From contig CAYTEO010000016.1 of assembly GCA_964436825.1 (NCBI GenBank), positions 1-49,524 of the forward strand: a stretch of DNA of 49,524 nt, given 5' to 3'. Numbering within the stretch: position 1 is the first letter of the stretch; each line of letters opens with the position of its first letter. The notes below the pieces were generated by a model. That model searched no databases. It saw only the letters and a program-made list of their open reading frames with translations, and was not told the origin of the DNA. Below are positions 1 to 11,400 of this stretch, in pieces. Source of the DNA: CAYTEO01 sp964436825. Its GTDB lineage: Bacteria; Krumholzibacteriota; Krumholzibacteriia; LZORAL124-64-63. Made by a program: the position numbers and the translations under genes.

Positions 1-423
1 CTACCCCCTCCCCGCCACCTTCAACCGAGCCTTCGCCCGTGCCATGGCCGCCTCGGCGCGTGCGATGTCGATGTCCGGGTTCGACCGTTCCGCCAGCCGC
101 TTCTTGGCCCTCTCGAGCGCCCGCTCCGCGCGGGTGACGTCGATGTCCTCGGCCGGCTCGCAGCTGTCGACCATCACCGACACCTCGTTGTTCGCCACCT
201 CCACGAAGCCGTTGCTGACGGCGAAGACGCTGACGGTGCCGGCGGCGCCGCTCTCGTCGTGGCGGATGGTCAGCACGCCGGGCACCAGGGCCGTGACCAG
301 GGGGGCGTGGTTGGCCAGCACGCCGAAGTAGCCGGCGATGCCGGGCAGGGTGACCGACACGGCCTCGGTCTCCAGGAGCTTCTGCTCCGCTGTCGTGATC
401 GTCACCTTGAACGTCTTGGCCAT
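1..423 (-). CDS. atpC: F1Fo ATP synthase subunit epsilon
   Basis: Epsilon subunit of the F1 central stalk; with gamma it couples proton flow to catalysis and restrains ATP hydrolysis. The 140-residue product has the N-terminal beta-sandwich (FKVTITTAEQKLLE..., then PGIAGYFGVLANHAPLVTAL, residues about 5-85). This is followed by a C-terminal Arg/Ala-rich helical hairpin (about 95-140), so it is the full-length form. The stop codon (TAG on the minus strand) lies at the first base of the window, so the gene is complete. It starts at an ATG 123 bp after the atpD stop and is the last atp gene visible. The domain pattern and operon position make the call secure. Confidence 0.96.
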   Translation of the reverse strand: MAKTFKVTITTAEQKLLETEAVSVTLPGIAGYFGVLANHAPLVTALVPGVLTIRHDESGAAGTVSVFAVSNGFVEVANNEVSVMVDSCEPAEDIDVTRAERALERAKKRLAERSNPDIDIARAEAAMARAKARLKVAGRG

Positions 424-546
424 CGTCGTCTCCTGGTCCCGCCCGGAGGGCGGCTCGCCGCGGCGGCGCGGCCGGTCGGCCGACCGCGGTCCGGCGGCCG
501 GGGCCGGGCGCGTCGCGCGGCGTCCCCGGTCCAGCCGTCGCGGTCG

Positions 547-1959
<1,413 letters not shown>

Positions 1960-1982
1960 GTCGTTTTCTTCTCCTTGCTGGC

Positions 1983-2855
<873 letters not shown>

Positions 2856-2870
2856 GTCAGACCTCCCCCG

Positions 2871-4397
<1,527 letters not shown>

Positions 4398-4428
4398 TGC
4401 ACAACCCCTTGTTGTTCCCGGCCCCTGG

Positions 4429-4977
4429 TCAGCGGACGTCCGCCTCGGCGAGCTGCGCCCGCAGTCGGGCCAGGTTGGTTCGGATCGTCCCGTCGATCAC
4501 CCTGTCGCCCAGCTTGACACAGACCCCGCCGATCACCCCGGGGTCCACCTCGCTGGTCATGACGATGCGCTTGCCGGTCAGCTCTTCCAGCCGCCGCGCC
4601 AGCTCCTGCCGCAGGTCGTCGGGCAGCGGCACCGCCGTGGTCACCACGGCCCGCGCCAGTCCCTGCTCCCGCTCGACGAGCGCCTGGTACTCCTGCTGGA
4701 TGTCCGCCAGGAACTCCAGCCGGTCCTTCTCCAGCAGCAGGTCGAAGAAGTGCAGCAGCACGTCCTCGATGCGGCCGCCGAAGACCTTGCCCAGCAGCTC
4801 CCGCTTGCGGTCCCTGCCGATCTGCGGCGCCCGCAGCAGCTGCTCGAGCTGCGGGGTCTGCTCCATGATCGCGCGGACGTCGCGGTACGACTCGGCGACG
4901 GGCTCGACGATCCCGCGCCTGCGGGCGACCGTCAGCAGCGCCTGGGCGTACCGCTTGGCGACGGCGCGATCACGCAT
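4429..4977 (-). CDS. atpH: F1Fo ATP synthase subunit delta
   Basis: Delta (OSCP-type) subunit of 182 aa, which ties the peripheral stalk (b subunits) to the top of F1. The N-terminal helical bundle (AVAKRYAQALLTVA...) is typical. The C-terminal part DPGVIGGVCVKLGDRVIDGTIRTNL carries the strongest family signature. Its start overlaps the end of atpF by 8 bp, implying translational coupling between the two stator subunits. Confidence 0.96.
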   Translation of the reverse strand: MRDRAVAKRYAQALLTVARRRGIVEPVAESYRDVRAIMEQTPQLEQLLRAPQIGRDRKRELLGKVFGGRIEDVLLHFFDLLLEKDRLEFLADIQQEYQALVEREQGLARAVVTTAVPLPDDLRQELARRLEELTGKRIVMTSEVDPGVIGGVCVKLGDRVIDGTIRTNLARLRAQLAEADVR

Positions 4978-5461
4978 CGGACAGACCTCCCAGCCCGTCG
5001 ATGTACTCGCGGATCAGGCGCCGGTGGGTCTCGTCGTCCAGCTTCTGGTGGACCAGCTTCTCGGCCGCCTGCAGTGCCAGTTCGACAACCCGGTCACGCA
5101 GCTCGAGCTGGGCCTTCTCCAGTTCCCGCTGCAGCTCCTGCTGCGTCTTCTCGAGCGTGGACTCGGCCTTGGCCTTGGCCTCCTGCTCGATCCGCTGGGC
5201 GATCTGCTCGCCCCGCTGGACGGCCTCCTGCACCCGTTCCCGCTCGATGACCTTGATGTTGGTCAGCTGGAGCTCGAACTCCTCCTTGAGGTGCTCGGCC
5301 TCCTCGCGGGCATGCTCCGCCGTCTCGAACTCGCGCTCGATGGTCTGCCGCCGGGAGTCCAGCAGGTCCAGGATGGGCCCCCAGGCGTACTTCTTGAGCA
5401 CGGCCACCAGGATGGCGAAGCCGATGATCGTCGTCAGGATGACCGGTATGTTCAGTCCCAT
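4970..5461 (-). CDS. atpF: F1Fo ATP synthase subunit b
   Basis: Peripheral-stalk b subunit, 163 aa. One N-terminal membrane helix (about residues 7-24, VILTTIIGFAILVAVLKK) is followed by a long charged heptad-rich coiled coil (residues about 35-145). Only one b-type gene is present, so the stalk is presumably a b homodimer. It is separated from atpE by 100 bp that contain no gene, and overlaps atpH at its 3' end. Confidence 0.96.
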   Translation of the reverse strand: MGLNIPVILTTIIGFAILVAVLKKYAWGPILDLLDSRRQTIEREFETAEHAREEAEHLKEEFELQLTNIKVIERERVQEAVQRGEQIAQRIEQEAKAKAESTLEKTQQELQRELEKAQLELRDRVVELALQAAEKLVHQKLDDETHRRLIREYIDGLGGLSDA

Positions 5462-5561
5462 GTCCCAACCTTCCGCGGTCGATGGGTCCTGTCCGGCCGG
5501 GCGTCGGGGGCGGCCGGTCCGCCGCCCGCTTCCACCGACCGGAGACGTGGCGACGGCCCGA

Positions 5562-5786
5562 CTAGCCGAGCTTGCCCATCAGCAGGATGACCGACAGCAG
5601 GGCGTAGATGGTCAGCGCCTCGATGAACGCGCAGCCGATGATCATGGCCGTCTGGATCTGGCCGATGGCCTCGGGCTGACGACCCATGGCCTCCATGGCG
5701 GAGCCGATGGCGCGACCCAGACCGAGCCCCGAACCGATCGCAGCGATCCCGACACCGAGAGGGAGAGCCATTCCTAGCAGTTCCAT
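5562..5786 (-). CDS. atpE: F1Fo ATP synthase subunit c
   Basis: Proteolipid c-ring subunit, 74 aa, two membrane helices with the polar RQPE loop (residues 36-39). The ion-carrying carboxylate is E56 in AFIEALTIY. The residues after E56 (ALT rather than the ST pair of sodium-binding rings) and the lack of a glutamine in helix 1 resemble proton-type c subunits of cyanobacteria and chloroplasts, so H+ coupling is inferred. It lies between atpB and atpF, with 74 bp upstream and 100 bp downstream. Confidence 0.97.
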   Translation of the reverse strand: MELLGMALPLGVGIAAIGSGLGLGRAIGSAMEAMGRQPEAIGQIQTAMIIGCAFIEALTIYALLSVILLMGKLG

Positions 5787-5860
5787 TGTTCCTCCTTAAC
5801 CTTTCCAGGTTGTGGGCTGGGCCGTGGCCCAGGCATCTCCGGACGACCTCATCCCGGAAC

Positions 5861-6892
5861 TCAGTGCCCGTGGGCCTCCCCGTGATCCTCGTGGGGAAGC
5901 ATCAGGGCGATGTACACCGTCGAGAGCAGGGCGAACACCAGTGCCTGGATCGTGCTGGTCAGCAGCGCCAGGAACATGATGGGCACCTGGATCGGGATCC
6001 CGAACGGCACGTGGACGAACGACAGCATGCCGGCGCCCAGGACGACGAACACGGCGATCAGCTTGTCCTCGCCCATGATGTTGCCGAACAGTCGCAGGCT
6101 CAGGCTCAGCGGCTTGATGAACTCGCCAAGCACGTGCAGCGGGAACATCAGCGGCACGAACATCCACTCCACGCTGCTGCGCGGCGAGCCGGCCAGGTGG
6201 TGCAGGTAGCCCAGCGGACCGTTCTCCTTGATCCCGATGTACTGGACGTAGAGGAAGGTGCAGATGGCCAGCGCCACCGTCGTGTTGATCGACGACGTCG
6301 AGGCGTGCATGAACGGCACCAACCCCAGCAGGTTGTTCACCCAGATGAAGATGAACAGCGTGCCGAGGTAGGGCGTGTAGCGGCGGCCCTGCGGCCCGAT
6401 GACCTGGACGACCATGTTGTCCAGGGCCTCGACCAGCATCTCGACGGCCGCCTGGAAGCGGGTCGGGTTGCGCTGGGTGTCGCGCACGGCGACCCGGACC
6501 ATGACCAGGATCATCAGCATCGCGACGATGGCCGAGAAGATGGGATCCAGGTAGCTGGCCCGCTCGCCGTGGAAGTAGTCTCCCCAGAACAGGGCGACGA
6601 AGTTGGGCAGGTGGTAGGGGTCGTGCTCCTCGCCGTGCCCCTCGCCTTCAGCGTGGGCCGCGCCGTGGGAAACTGCCTGGGCCTCGCCATGCGAGCCATG
6701 CGACTCGTCGGCGGGCTCCCCGTGGTCGGCGGCACCGAGGCCGGCCGGCTCCTCGTGCTGCCCGCCCGCGGCGACGGTCGCGACAGTGGTCCCGTGTTCG
6801 ACGGCCGGCACCGCGGGGGCGGCGACGGCGACCAGCCAGAGCGCGACGACCGTCAGCAGCATGGCCGTCCGGGTCCGGTCAGGCTTCATCAT
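5861..6892 (-). CDS. atpB: F1Fo ATP synthase subunit a with His-rich termini
   Basis: Stator a subunit forming the proton half-channels; 343 aa, longer than the roughly 230-270 aa of many homologues. The essential arginine is R267 in LSLRLFGN. The extra length is N-terminal: a signal-peptide-like hydrophobic stretch (residues about 10-30) ending in alanines. It is followed by a low-complexity Gly/His/Glu segment (residues 31-95) with ten histidines. The C-terminus also ends in four histidines within the last ten residues. The first multi-spanning segment starts around residue 115. Its start overlaps the preceding gene by 4 bp (ATGA). Long signal-bearing a subunits are known in Bacteroidota-like lineages; the metal-binding possibility is inference. 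Confidence 0.96.
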   Translation of the reverse strand: MMKPDRTRTAMLLTVVALWLVAVAAPAVPAVEHGTTVATVAAGGQHEEPAGLGAADHGEPADESHGSHGEAQAVSHGAAHAEGEGHGEEHDPYHLPNFVALFWGDYFHGERASYLDPIFSAIVAMLMILVMVRVAVRDTQRNPTRFQAAVEMLVEALDNMVVQVIGPQGRRYTPYLGTLFIFIWVNNLLGLVPFMHASTSSINTTVALAICTFLYVQYIGIKENGPLGYLHHLAGSPRSSVEWMFVPLMFPLHVLGEFIKPLSLSLRLFGNIMGEDKLIAVFVVLGAGMLSFVHVPFGIPIQVPIMFLALLTSTIQALVFALLSTVYIALMLPHEDHGEAHGH

Positions 6893-7281
6893 CTCCCCTT
6901 CTGCCTGGCGGTCGCGCCCGTCAGGGTCGGGCGGACGGCGATCGCGACGGCGACCAGCACGCCCAGCAGCAACGAGAACCCGACGACGCTGCTCAGAGGC
7001 GGCACTGCTCCGGAGAGCAGGGCCCAGGCTCCCAGTCCGTAGAGGGCCAGCTTCCCGGCCACCAGCAGGGCGATGCGCCCGGCGGGGCGCGGACGATCCG
7101 GCGGCACCAGCGCCGCCCGGACCAGCAGCTCGACCAGGGTGAATCCGGCGACGGCCCAGGCCGCCGTTCCCAGCACGCCCAGGCCGAACCGGCCGTGGCC
7201 CGTCGCCGCCAGCCCGCCGGCGGCGGCGACCGCGATGATCAGGGTCCAGAGCCGGGTCACGCGCAGCAGGTCCGTGTTCAC
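6889..7281 (-). CDS. AtpI-like small membrane protein of the atp operon
   Basis: A 130-residue protein with about four hydrophobic segments (LWTLIIAVAAAGGLAATG; LGTAAWAVAGFTLVELLV; IALLVAGKLALYGLGAWALL; SSVVGFSLLLGVLVAVAIAV). By position directly upstream of atpB it is the ATP synthase subunit I type, which assists c-ring assembly. The GTG start at 7281 is chosen because it overlaps the upstream stop as GTGA; the frame is open to 7386, but that extension is Arg-rich and lies inside the neighbour. Sequence similarity alone is weak, so the family name rests on topology and position. Confidence 0.8.
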   Translation of the reverse strand: MNTDLLRVTRLWTLIIAVAAAGGLAATGHGRFGLGVLGTAAWAVAGFTLVELLVRAALVPPDRPRPAGRIALLVAGKLALYGLGAWALLSGAVPPLSSVVGFSLLLGVLVAVAIAVRPTLTGATARQKGR

Positions 7282-7511
7282 GACCGCCCCTCGTTCCTGC
7301 GGATCAGCAGCCAGACCTGCCGCGCCGCGGCGACGAGCCCCAGGACGGCGCCTCCCGCCTCCCAGGCGGGGGCGTGTCCCCAGCATTTCCCGGCCAGGTG
7401 TCCCAGGTAGTACCCGACGAGCGGACCGGCGACCATCATGCTGGGGATCGTGGTGTAGATCCCGATGTCGCGGACCGAGCGCCGACGTCGCTCCTGGTCA
7501 TGATCTTTCAC
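7278..7511 (-). CDS. AtpZ/AtpI-type protein, first gene of the atp operon
   Basis: A 77-residue product: a basic N-terminus (KDHDQERRRRSVRDIGIYTTI) and two hydrophobic segments (MMVAGPLVGYYLGHLAG and AGGAVLGLVAAARQVWLLI). This is the usual layout of AtpZ/AtpI-like proteins at the head of atp operons, thought to help ring assembly or Mg2+/Ca2+ handling with subunit I. The GTG at 7511 has GGAG nine bases upstream. An in-frame start at 7589 is possible, but it would fall inside the -10 element of the operon promoter, so it is rejected. It overlaps the next gene by 4 bp. Confidence 0.78.
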   Translation of the reverse strand: MKDHDQERRRRSVRDIGIYTTIPSMMVAGPLVGYYLGHLAGKCWGHAPAWEAGGAVLGLVAAARQVWLLIRRNEGRS

Positions 7512-7587
7512 GGTGACGCACTCCGGCGTCCTCCCGGCACCGGCGGACAGGTGCGATTCCCGTTCGCCGCCGGGCGCGGGGCGGCCC

Positions 7588-7617
7588 AATTAAGAGCTCG
7601 TTGACCGGCGTTGTCAA
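7588..7617 (-). promoter_or_regulatory. Promoter of the atp operon
   Basis: On the minus strand: -35 TTGACA at 7617-7612, an 18-bp spacer, and -10 TTAATT at 7593-7588. It is AT-rich in a GC-rich setting, lies between the bactofilin stop (7657) and the first atp gene, and predicts initiation near 7581. Confidence 0.75.
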
Positions 7618-7656
7618 AAAGTTCCTGCGTCTTGGTGATCCGACAGGTCCCCGGGA

Positions 7657-8097
7657 TCACTTGCCGCCCTGGGCGGGACCGCCGGCCGGGGGAGGCCCCT
7701 GGGGGTCCCGCGGCGTCGCGTGTCCCTGGGCCGGCGCCTTGCGCGGGCCGCCCATGCTGCAGTTGCCCTCGAAGAAGACCCCCTCGTCGATGACCAGGCG
7801 CTTGGTCTTGATGTCGCCCTCGACGTGGGAACCGCTCTGCAGCTCGATCTTGTTCTCGGCGGTGATGTCGCCGAAGAGCTGGCCGGCGATGATGGCGTTC
7901 TTGACCTTGACCGACGCGTTGACGACGCCGGTCTTGCCGATGATGAGGTTCTCGGGCGTGCCTATCGTTCCCTTGAACTCGCCCTCGATCCGGAAGGTCC
8001 CGGTGGCCTGCACCGTGCCCTCGAATCGACAGCCCTGTGCCAGGATGGACGTCTGCTTGCTGTCCACCTCGGGGATCCCTGCGTCCTTGCCGAACAT
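7657..8097 (-). CDS. Bactofilin (polymer-forming cytoskeletal protein)
   Basis: A 146-aa bactofilin (DUF583 family). These proteins self-assemble without nucleotide into membrane-associated filaments that position cell-wall enzymes or chromosome-segregation factors. The core beta-helix spans about residues 17-112, with repeating glycine turns (GCRFEGTVQATGTFRIEGEFKG; NLIIGKTGVVNASVKVKNAI; IELQSGSHVEGDI). The N-terminal tail is short and the C-terminal tail is Pro/Gly/Gln-rich and disordered (115-146). It follows the M23 peptidase by 27 bp. Bactofilin/M23 pairs are a known functional unit in several phyla, so a joint role in local peptidoglycan remodelling is likely. Confidence 0.93.
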   Translation of the reverse strand: MFGKDAGIPEVDSKQTSILAQGCRFEGTVQATGTFRIEGEFKGTIGTPENLIIGKTGVVNASVKVKNAIIAGQLFGDITAENKIELQSGSHVEGDIKTKRLVIDEGVFFEGNCSMGGPRKAPAQGHATPRDPQGPPPAGGPAQGGK

Positions 8098-8124
8098 GGA
8101 AGACCTCCTGTCCTGTTCTCTTGG

Positions 8125-8916
8125 TTAGCGGGCCGGGGCGCCTGTGGGATCGCCGGGGATGACGTTCCGCGGATCGACGGCCTGCCCGTCCTTCCAGACC
8201 TCGAAGTGAAGATGGGGAGCCGTCGCGGCACCCGTCCCGCCGAGGGTGGCGATCTCCTGCCCCGCATCGACCCGGTCGCCGGTCGCCACCAGCAGCCGCT
8301 GGCAGTGCCCGTAGACTGTTACGTAACCGAATCCGTGCCGGATTTCAACATAGTTTCCCAGATCGTCGTCCCAGCCGGCCTGCTGGACGACACCGGGACC
8401 GGCGGTCCGGATCGGCGTGCCGACCGGCGCCACGAGGTCGATCCCCTCGTGGGGGAGCACCCCGCGCGCCGGCGCCCCCGCCTCGAACTCCCGGGTGACG
8501 AACCCCCGCAGCGGCCAGTGGTCGGGGAGCGGGGTCATGATCTCGGCGGCCAGGTCCTGCAGGGAGGTCGCGGTGTCGGCGGCCGCCAGCCCGCTCTCCG
8601 GCGGCGCCACACCCAGCATGGCCAGGACCTTCTCCTGGATGTCGCGCATCTCCTCCAGCTCCCGGTTCAGCTCCTGGACCTTGGCCAGCTGCCGGCGCGA
8701 TTCCAGCAGCTCCCGCCGCAGTTCGCCCACCTCCCGCACCTGTCCCAGCAGCGAGGTGTACGACAGGACGACCAGGACGAACAGCAGGGAGAGGGCCGCC
8801 AGCAGGACGGTCAGCACCACCAGTAGCCGACGGCTGAGATGATACTCCCGGGTGGACGTGTCGTCGCCCGGGATGACCAGGATCCGCAGGTAGGGGGGCA
8901 GGTGCCAGCGGCTCAC
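8125..8916 (-). CDS. Membrane-anchored M23 (LytM) peptidoglycan endopeptidase
   Basis: 263 aa. A cytoplasmic N-terminus (1-30) leads to one membrane helix (about 31-53, LLVVLTVLLAALSLLFVLVV) and a periplasmic coiled coil (about 56-100). The C-terminal M23 domain (about 135-250) keeps the zinc and catalytic residues: HxxxD as H156/D160, H204, and HxH as H235/H237, so it is predicted active. The layout matches LmdC-type peptidases that partner with bactofilins. It starts with GTG, overlapping the stop of the sensor kinase as GTGA. Such enzymes cut peptide cross-links; the cytoplasmic tail is a plausible bactofilin contact (inference). Confidence 0.92.
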   Translation of the reverse strand: MSRWHLPPYLRILVIPGDDTSTREYHLSRRLLVVLTVLLAALSLLFVLVVLSYTSLLGQVREVGELRRELLESRRQLAKVQELNRELEEMRDIQEKVLAMLGVAPPESGLAAADTATSLQDLAAEIMTPLPDHWPLRGFVTREFEAGAPARGVLPHEGIDLVAPVGTPIRTAGPGVVQQAGWDDDLGNYVEIRHGFGYVTVYGHCQRLLVATGDRVDAGQEIATLGGTGAATAPHLHFEVWKDGQAVDPRNVIPGDPTGAPAR

Positions 8917-10343
8917 GGTCTCTCCTCCCGCAGCGGTTGCTCGCCGATCAGGACATCGTCCTCGCCGAGCAGGTCCGTCGCCGCCCCCTGTCCCGGCCGG
9001 TAGCGCGGGAAGGTCATGACGAACTCCGCTCCCGGACCGTCGCCCAGCTCGATCGTCCCGCCGTGCTCGTGGACGATGCGCGCGACGATCGACAGCCCCA
9101 GTCCGGTCCCCTTGCCGTAGTCCTTCGTCGTGAAGAAGGGCAGGAAGATGTCCTCCCGGTGCTCCTCCGGGATCCCCGGCCCGGTGTCCCGGAAGGTGAG
9201 GACGACCTCCCCGGGCGCGCCGTCGCGGATGCCGATCGTCAACCGACCGCCCCCGGGCATGGCGTCCAGGGCGTTGGCCAGCAGGTTGAAGACGACCTGC
9301 TCGATCTCGTTGCGGTTGCCCAGGATCTCGCCGGGCACCTCGTCCTCGACGACGATCTCCACGTCGTGGGTCCGGATCGCCTTGTCCATCAGGAAGACCG
9401 TGTCACGGACGATCTCCACCAGCTCCAGGCGGCTCCGCTGTCGTCCCGACGGCCGGGCGAAGTTCAGCAGCCCCTTGATGATCGAGCGGCACTGCTCGGT
9501 CTGGCGGACGATCCGCTGGACGTCCTCCACGTCCTCCTCGCGGGTCAGCGACTCCTCGAGCATCTGGGCCGACAGGAGGATCGACCCCAGCGGCGTGTTG
9601 AGCTGGTGGGCGATGCCGGCGGCGAACTGACCGATGCCCGCCAGCTTCTCCGTCTCGCTCATCCTGGTCTCCAGCTGTTTCTGGGAGGTGATGTCCCGGG
9701 CGATGGCCACGAAGGCGCGGGGAGGCTGGCCGGCCGCGAGTCTCCGGTCCGGGCGGTCGGCGATGGGGGAGACCGTCAGCGAGATCTGGCCGAACTCCTG
9801 CTGGCCCCGCCTGCGGAGGGGGAACTCGTCCGAGACGCTGCGCGAGAGACGGGCCGCCTGCGCCATGAGCTGCTCGATGTGGATGCCGCAGCACGGCTTG
9901 AGGTCCTGGAACCGACGGTGCAGCACATCGCGACGCGGCACGCCGAACAGCCGCTCGGCCGCCTTGTTCCACTCCAGGACCGTCCCCCGCTCGTCGAGCA
10001 GGAAGATGGCCTCGCCGGCGTGGTTGATGATGTCGCGGTACCGCTGCTCGCTCCGCCGCATCCGCAGGCGCTCGCGGTGCCGGTCCCGCAGGACGACCCA
10101 GAAGCCCCAGGCGACGATGATGAACAGCACCATCGAGACGACCATCCAGACCTGGGCCAGCACCCCGATCTCGCCGGCCGCCTCCCGCCAGGTCGGCTCG
10201 CCCCGCAGCAGGTGCATGACGACGGCGCGGCCGCCGACGGCGACGTATGCCGCCAGGCCGGCGATGGAGACCCCCAGCAGGACGATCAGCAGGTCCACCC
10301 TGCGCTTGTGGGTAATATTAAGATAGAGCTTGCTGAGCTTCAC
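8913..10343 (-). CDS. Membrane PAS-domain sensor histidine kinase (orphan)
   Basis: 476 aa. Two membrane helices (about 16-36 and 63-86) enclose a short periplasmic loop. They are followed by a PAS domain (about 100-220, ending VAIARDITSQKQLE), a HisKA domain with H246 in AGIAHQLNTPL, and a HATPase_c domain. The latter has the N box (NLLANALDA, about 353-361), the G1 box DTGPGIP (387-392) and the G2 box GTGLGLS. The NtrB-like spacing suggests control of a sigma54 activator. No response regulator lies nearby, so its partner is encoded elsewhere. It sits 25 bp after parB and overlaps the M23 gene by 4 bp, so it is probably in the segregation/shape transcript. Confidence 0.93.
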   Translation of the reverse strand: MKLSKLYLNITHKRRVDLLIVLLGVSIAGLAAYVAVGGRAVVMHLLRGEPTWREAAGEIGVLAQVWMVVSMVLFIIVAWGFWVVLRDRHRERLRMRRSEQRYRDIINHAGEAIFLLDERGTVLEWNKAAERLFGVPRRDVLHRRFQDLKPCCGIHIEQLMAQAARLSRSVSDEFPLRRRGQQEFGQISLTVSPIADRPDRRLAAGQPPRAFVAIARDITSQKQLETRMSETEKLAGIGQFAAGIAHQLNTPLGSILLSAQMLEESLTREEDVEDVQRIVRQTEQCRSIIKGLLNFARPSGRQRSRLELVEIVRDTVFLMDKAIRTHDVEIVVEDEVPGEILGNRNEIEQVVFNLLANALDAMPGGGRLTIGIRDGAPGEVVLTFRDTGPGIPEEHREDIFLPFFTTKDYGKGTGLGLSIVARIVHEHGGTIELGDGPGAEFVMTFPRYRPGQGAATDLLGEDDVLIGEQPLREERP

Positions 10344-10356
10344 CGCGCCACGCCCG

Positions 10357-10370
10357 GAGTAATATTACTC
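10357..10370. promoter_or_regulatory. AT-rich 14-bp palindrome between parB and the sensor kinase
   Basis: GAGTAATATTACTC is a perfect palindrome overlapping the last bases of the parB stop. Its core TAATATTA recurs at 10313-10320, inside the 5' end of the kinase gene. A paired operator is possible; no regulator is assigned. Confidence 0.35.
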
Positions 10371-11349
10371 ATCCCAGATCCGTGTCCACGCCGAGAAGGG
10401 AGAGGATCCGCAGCAGGTCCTCGTCGGAGTAGAAGCGGATCCCGATCGTGCCCTTGCCCTCGGGCGAGCGGTCGATCGTCACCGGGAAGCCGACGACCGC
10501 CTCGGCCCGCTCGCGCAGCGCCCGGACCTCGCGCGTCTCCTCGTGGGCGGCCTGGCGACGACGGCGACGGGTCCGCCCACCGTCGGTCCGCCCGGCCAGC
10601 AGGGAACGGACCCTCTCCTCGCACTCGCGGACCGACAGGCCGCGCCGCCGGCAGAGCCGGGCCACCCGGAGCCGGGCTTCCGGATCGTCCAGACCCAGCA
10701 GGGCCTTGGCGTGTCCGCGCGTGAGGGTGCCGCTCTCGAGCATCTCGAGGATCTCCTGCTCCAGGGTGAGCAGCCGCAGGGTGTTGGCCACGCTGCTGCG
10801 GCTCTTGCCCAGCATGATGGACAGCTCCTCCTGGGTCGCGCCGTAGGCATCCAGGAGCTGCCGGTAGGCCAGGGCCTCCTCGACCGGGTTGAGATCGTCG
10901 CGCTGGATGTTCTCCAGCAGGGCCACGCGCAGGGACTCGGTCTCCTCCAGCGTGCAGACCAGGGCGGGGATCTCGTCGAGCCCGGCAAGCGACGCGGCAC
11001 GCAAACGACGCTCTCCGGCAATCAGGACATACTCCTGAGGCTGGTCAGCCCTGCCGCTGGACACCACGCCCGTGCGTTCCTCCAGGGAGACGGGCTCCGC
11101 CTCGCCCTCCTGCCGTCTCCTGACCAGGACGGGCTGCAGGACGCCCACCTGGCGAATCGAGTCCGCCAGCTCCCTCAGCGTGTCGTCCCTGAACAGCTTG
11201 CGCGGCTGGTCGGGATTGAGACCGATCTGCTGCAGCGGGATCATCCGCGCCTCCCGATCCCCGAGCACCGCCCCACCGGGCGCGGCGGACGCCCCCGAGA
11301 TCAACGCAGACAGACCACGGCCCAGGACACGATCATGTCGTGGATTCAT
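10369..11349 (-). CDS. parB: Chromosome-partitioning protein ParB (CTP-dependent clamp)
   Basis: 326-aa ParB/Spo0J family protein that loads at parS and spreads as a CTP-gated sliding clamp. Visible are the N-terminal ParA-interaction motif (LGRGLSALI), the CTP-binding GERRLRAA motif, ENIQRDDLNPVEEA and the helix-turn-helix (TQEELSIMLGKSRSSVANTLRLL). A C-terminal dimerisation domain follows a basic linker. The start at 11349 is preceded by AAGGAG at 6 bases; an in-frame ATG five codons earlier overlaps that site and is less likely. An extra stretch of about 27 residues (RRRQEGEAEPVSLEERTG...) sits between PVLVR and YVLIAGERR, where most homologues have only a few residues. The cognate parS cluster lies at 12368-12914. 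Confidence 0.97.
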   Translation of the reverse strand: MNPRHDRVLGRGLSALISGASAAPGGAVLGDREARMIPLQQIGLNPDQPRKLFRDDTLRELADSIRQVGVLQPVLVRRRQEGEAEPVSLEERTGVVSSGRADQPQEYVLIAGERRLRAASLAGLDEIPALVCTLEETESLRVALLENIQRDDLNPVEEALAYRQLLDAYGATQEELSIMLGKSRSSVANTLRLLTLEQEILEMLESGTLTRGHAKALLGLDDPEARLRVARLCRRRGLSVRECEERVRSLLAGRTDGGRTRRRRRQAAHEETREVRALRERAEAVVGFPVTIDRSPEGKGTIGIRFYSDEDLLRILSLLGVDTDLG

Positions 11350-11400
11350 CCCCTTCTCCTTCATGCCATCCGCCGGTCGTCACTTTCGCCCGGAGAGCGA

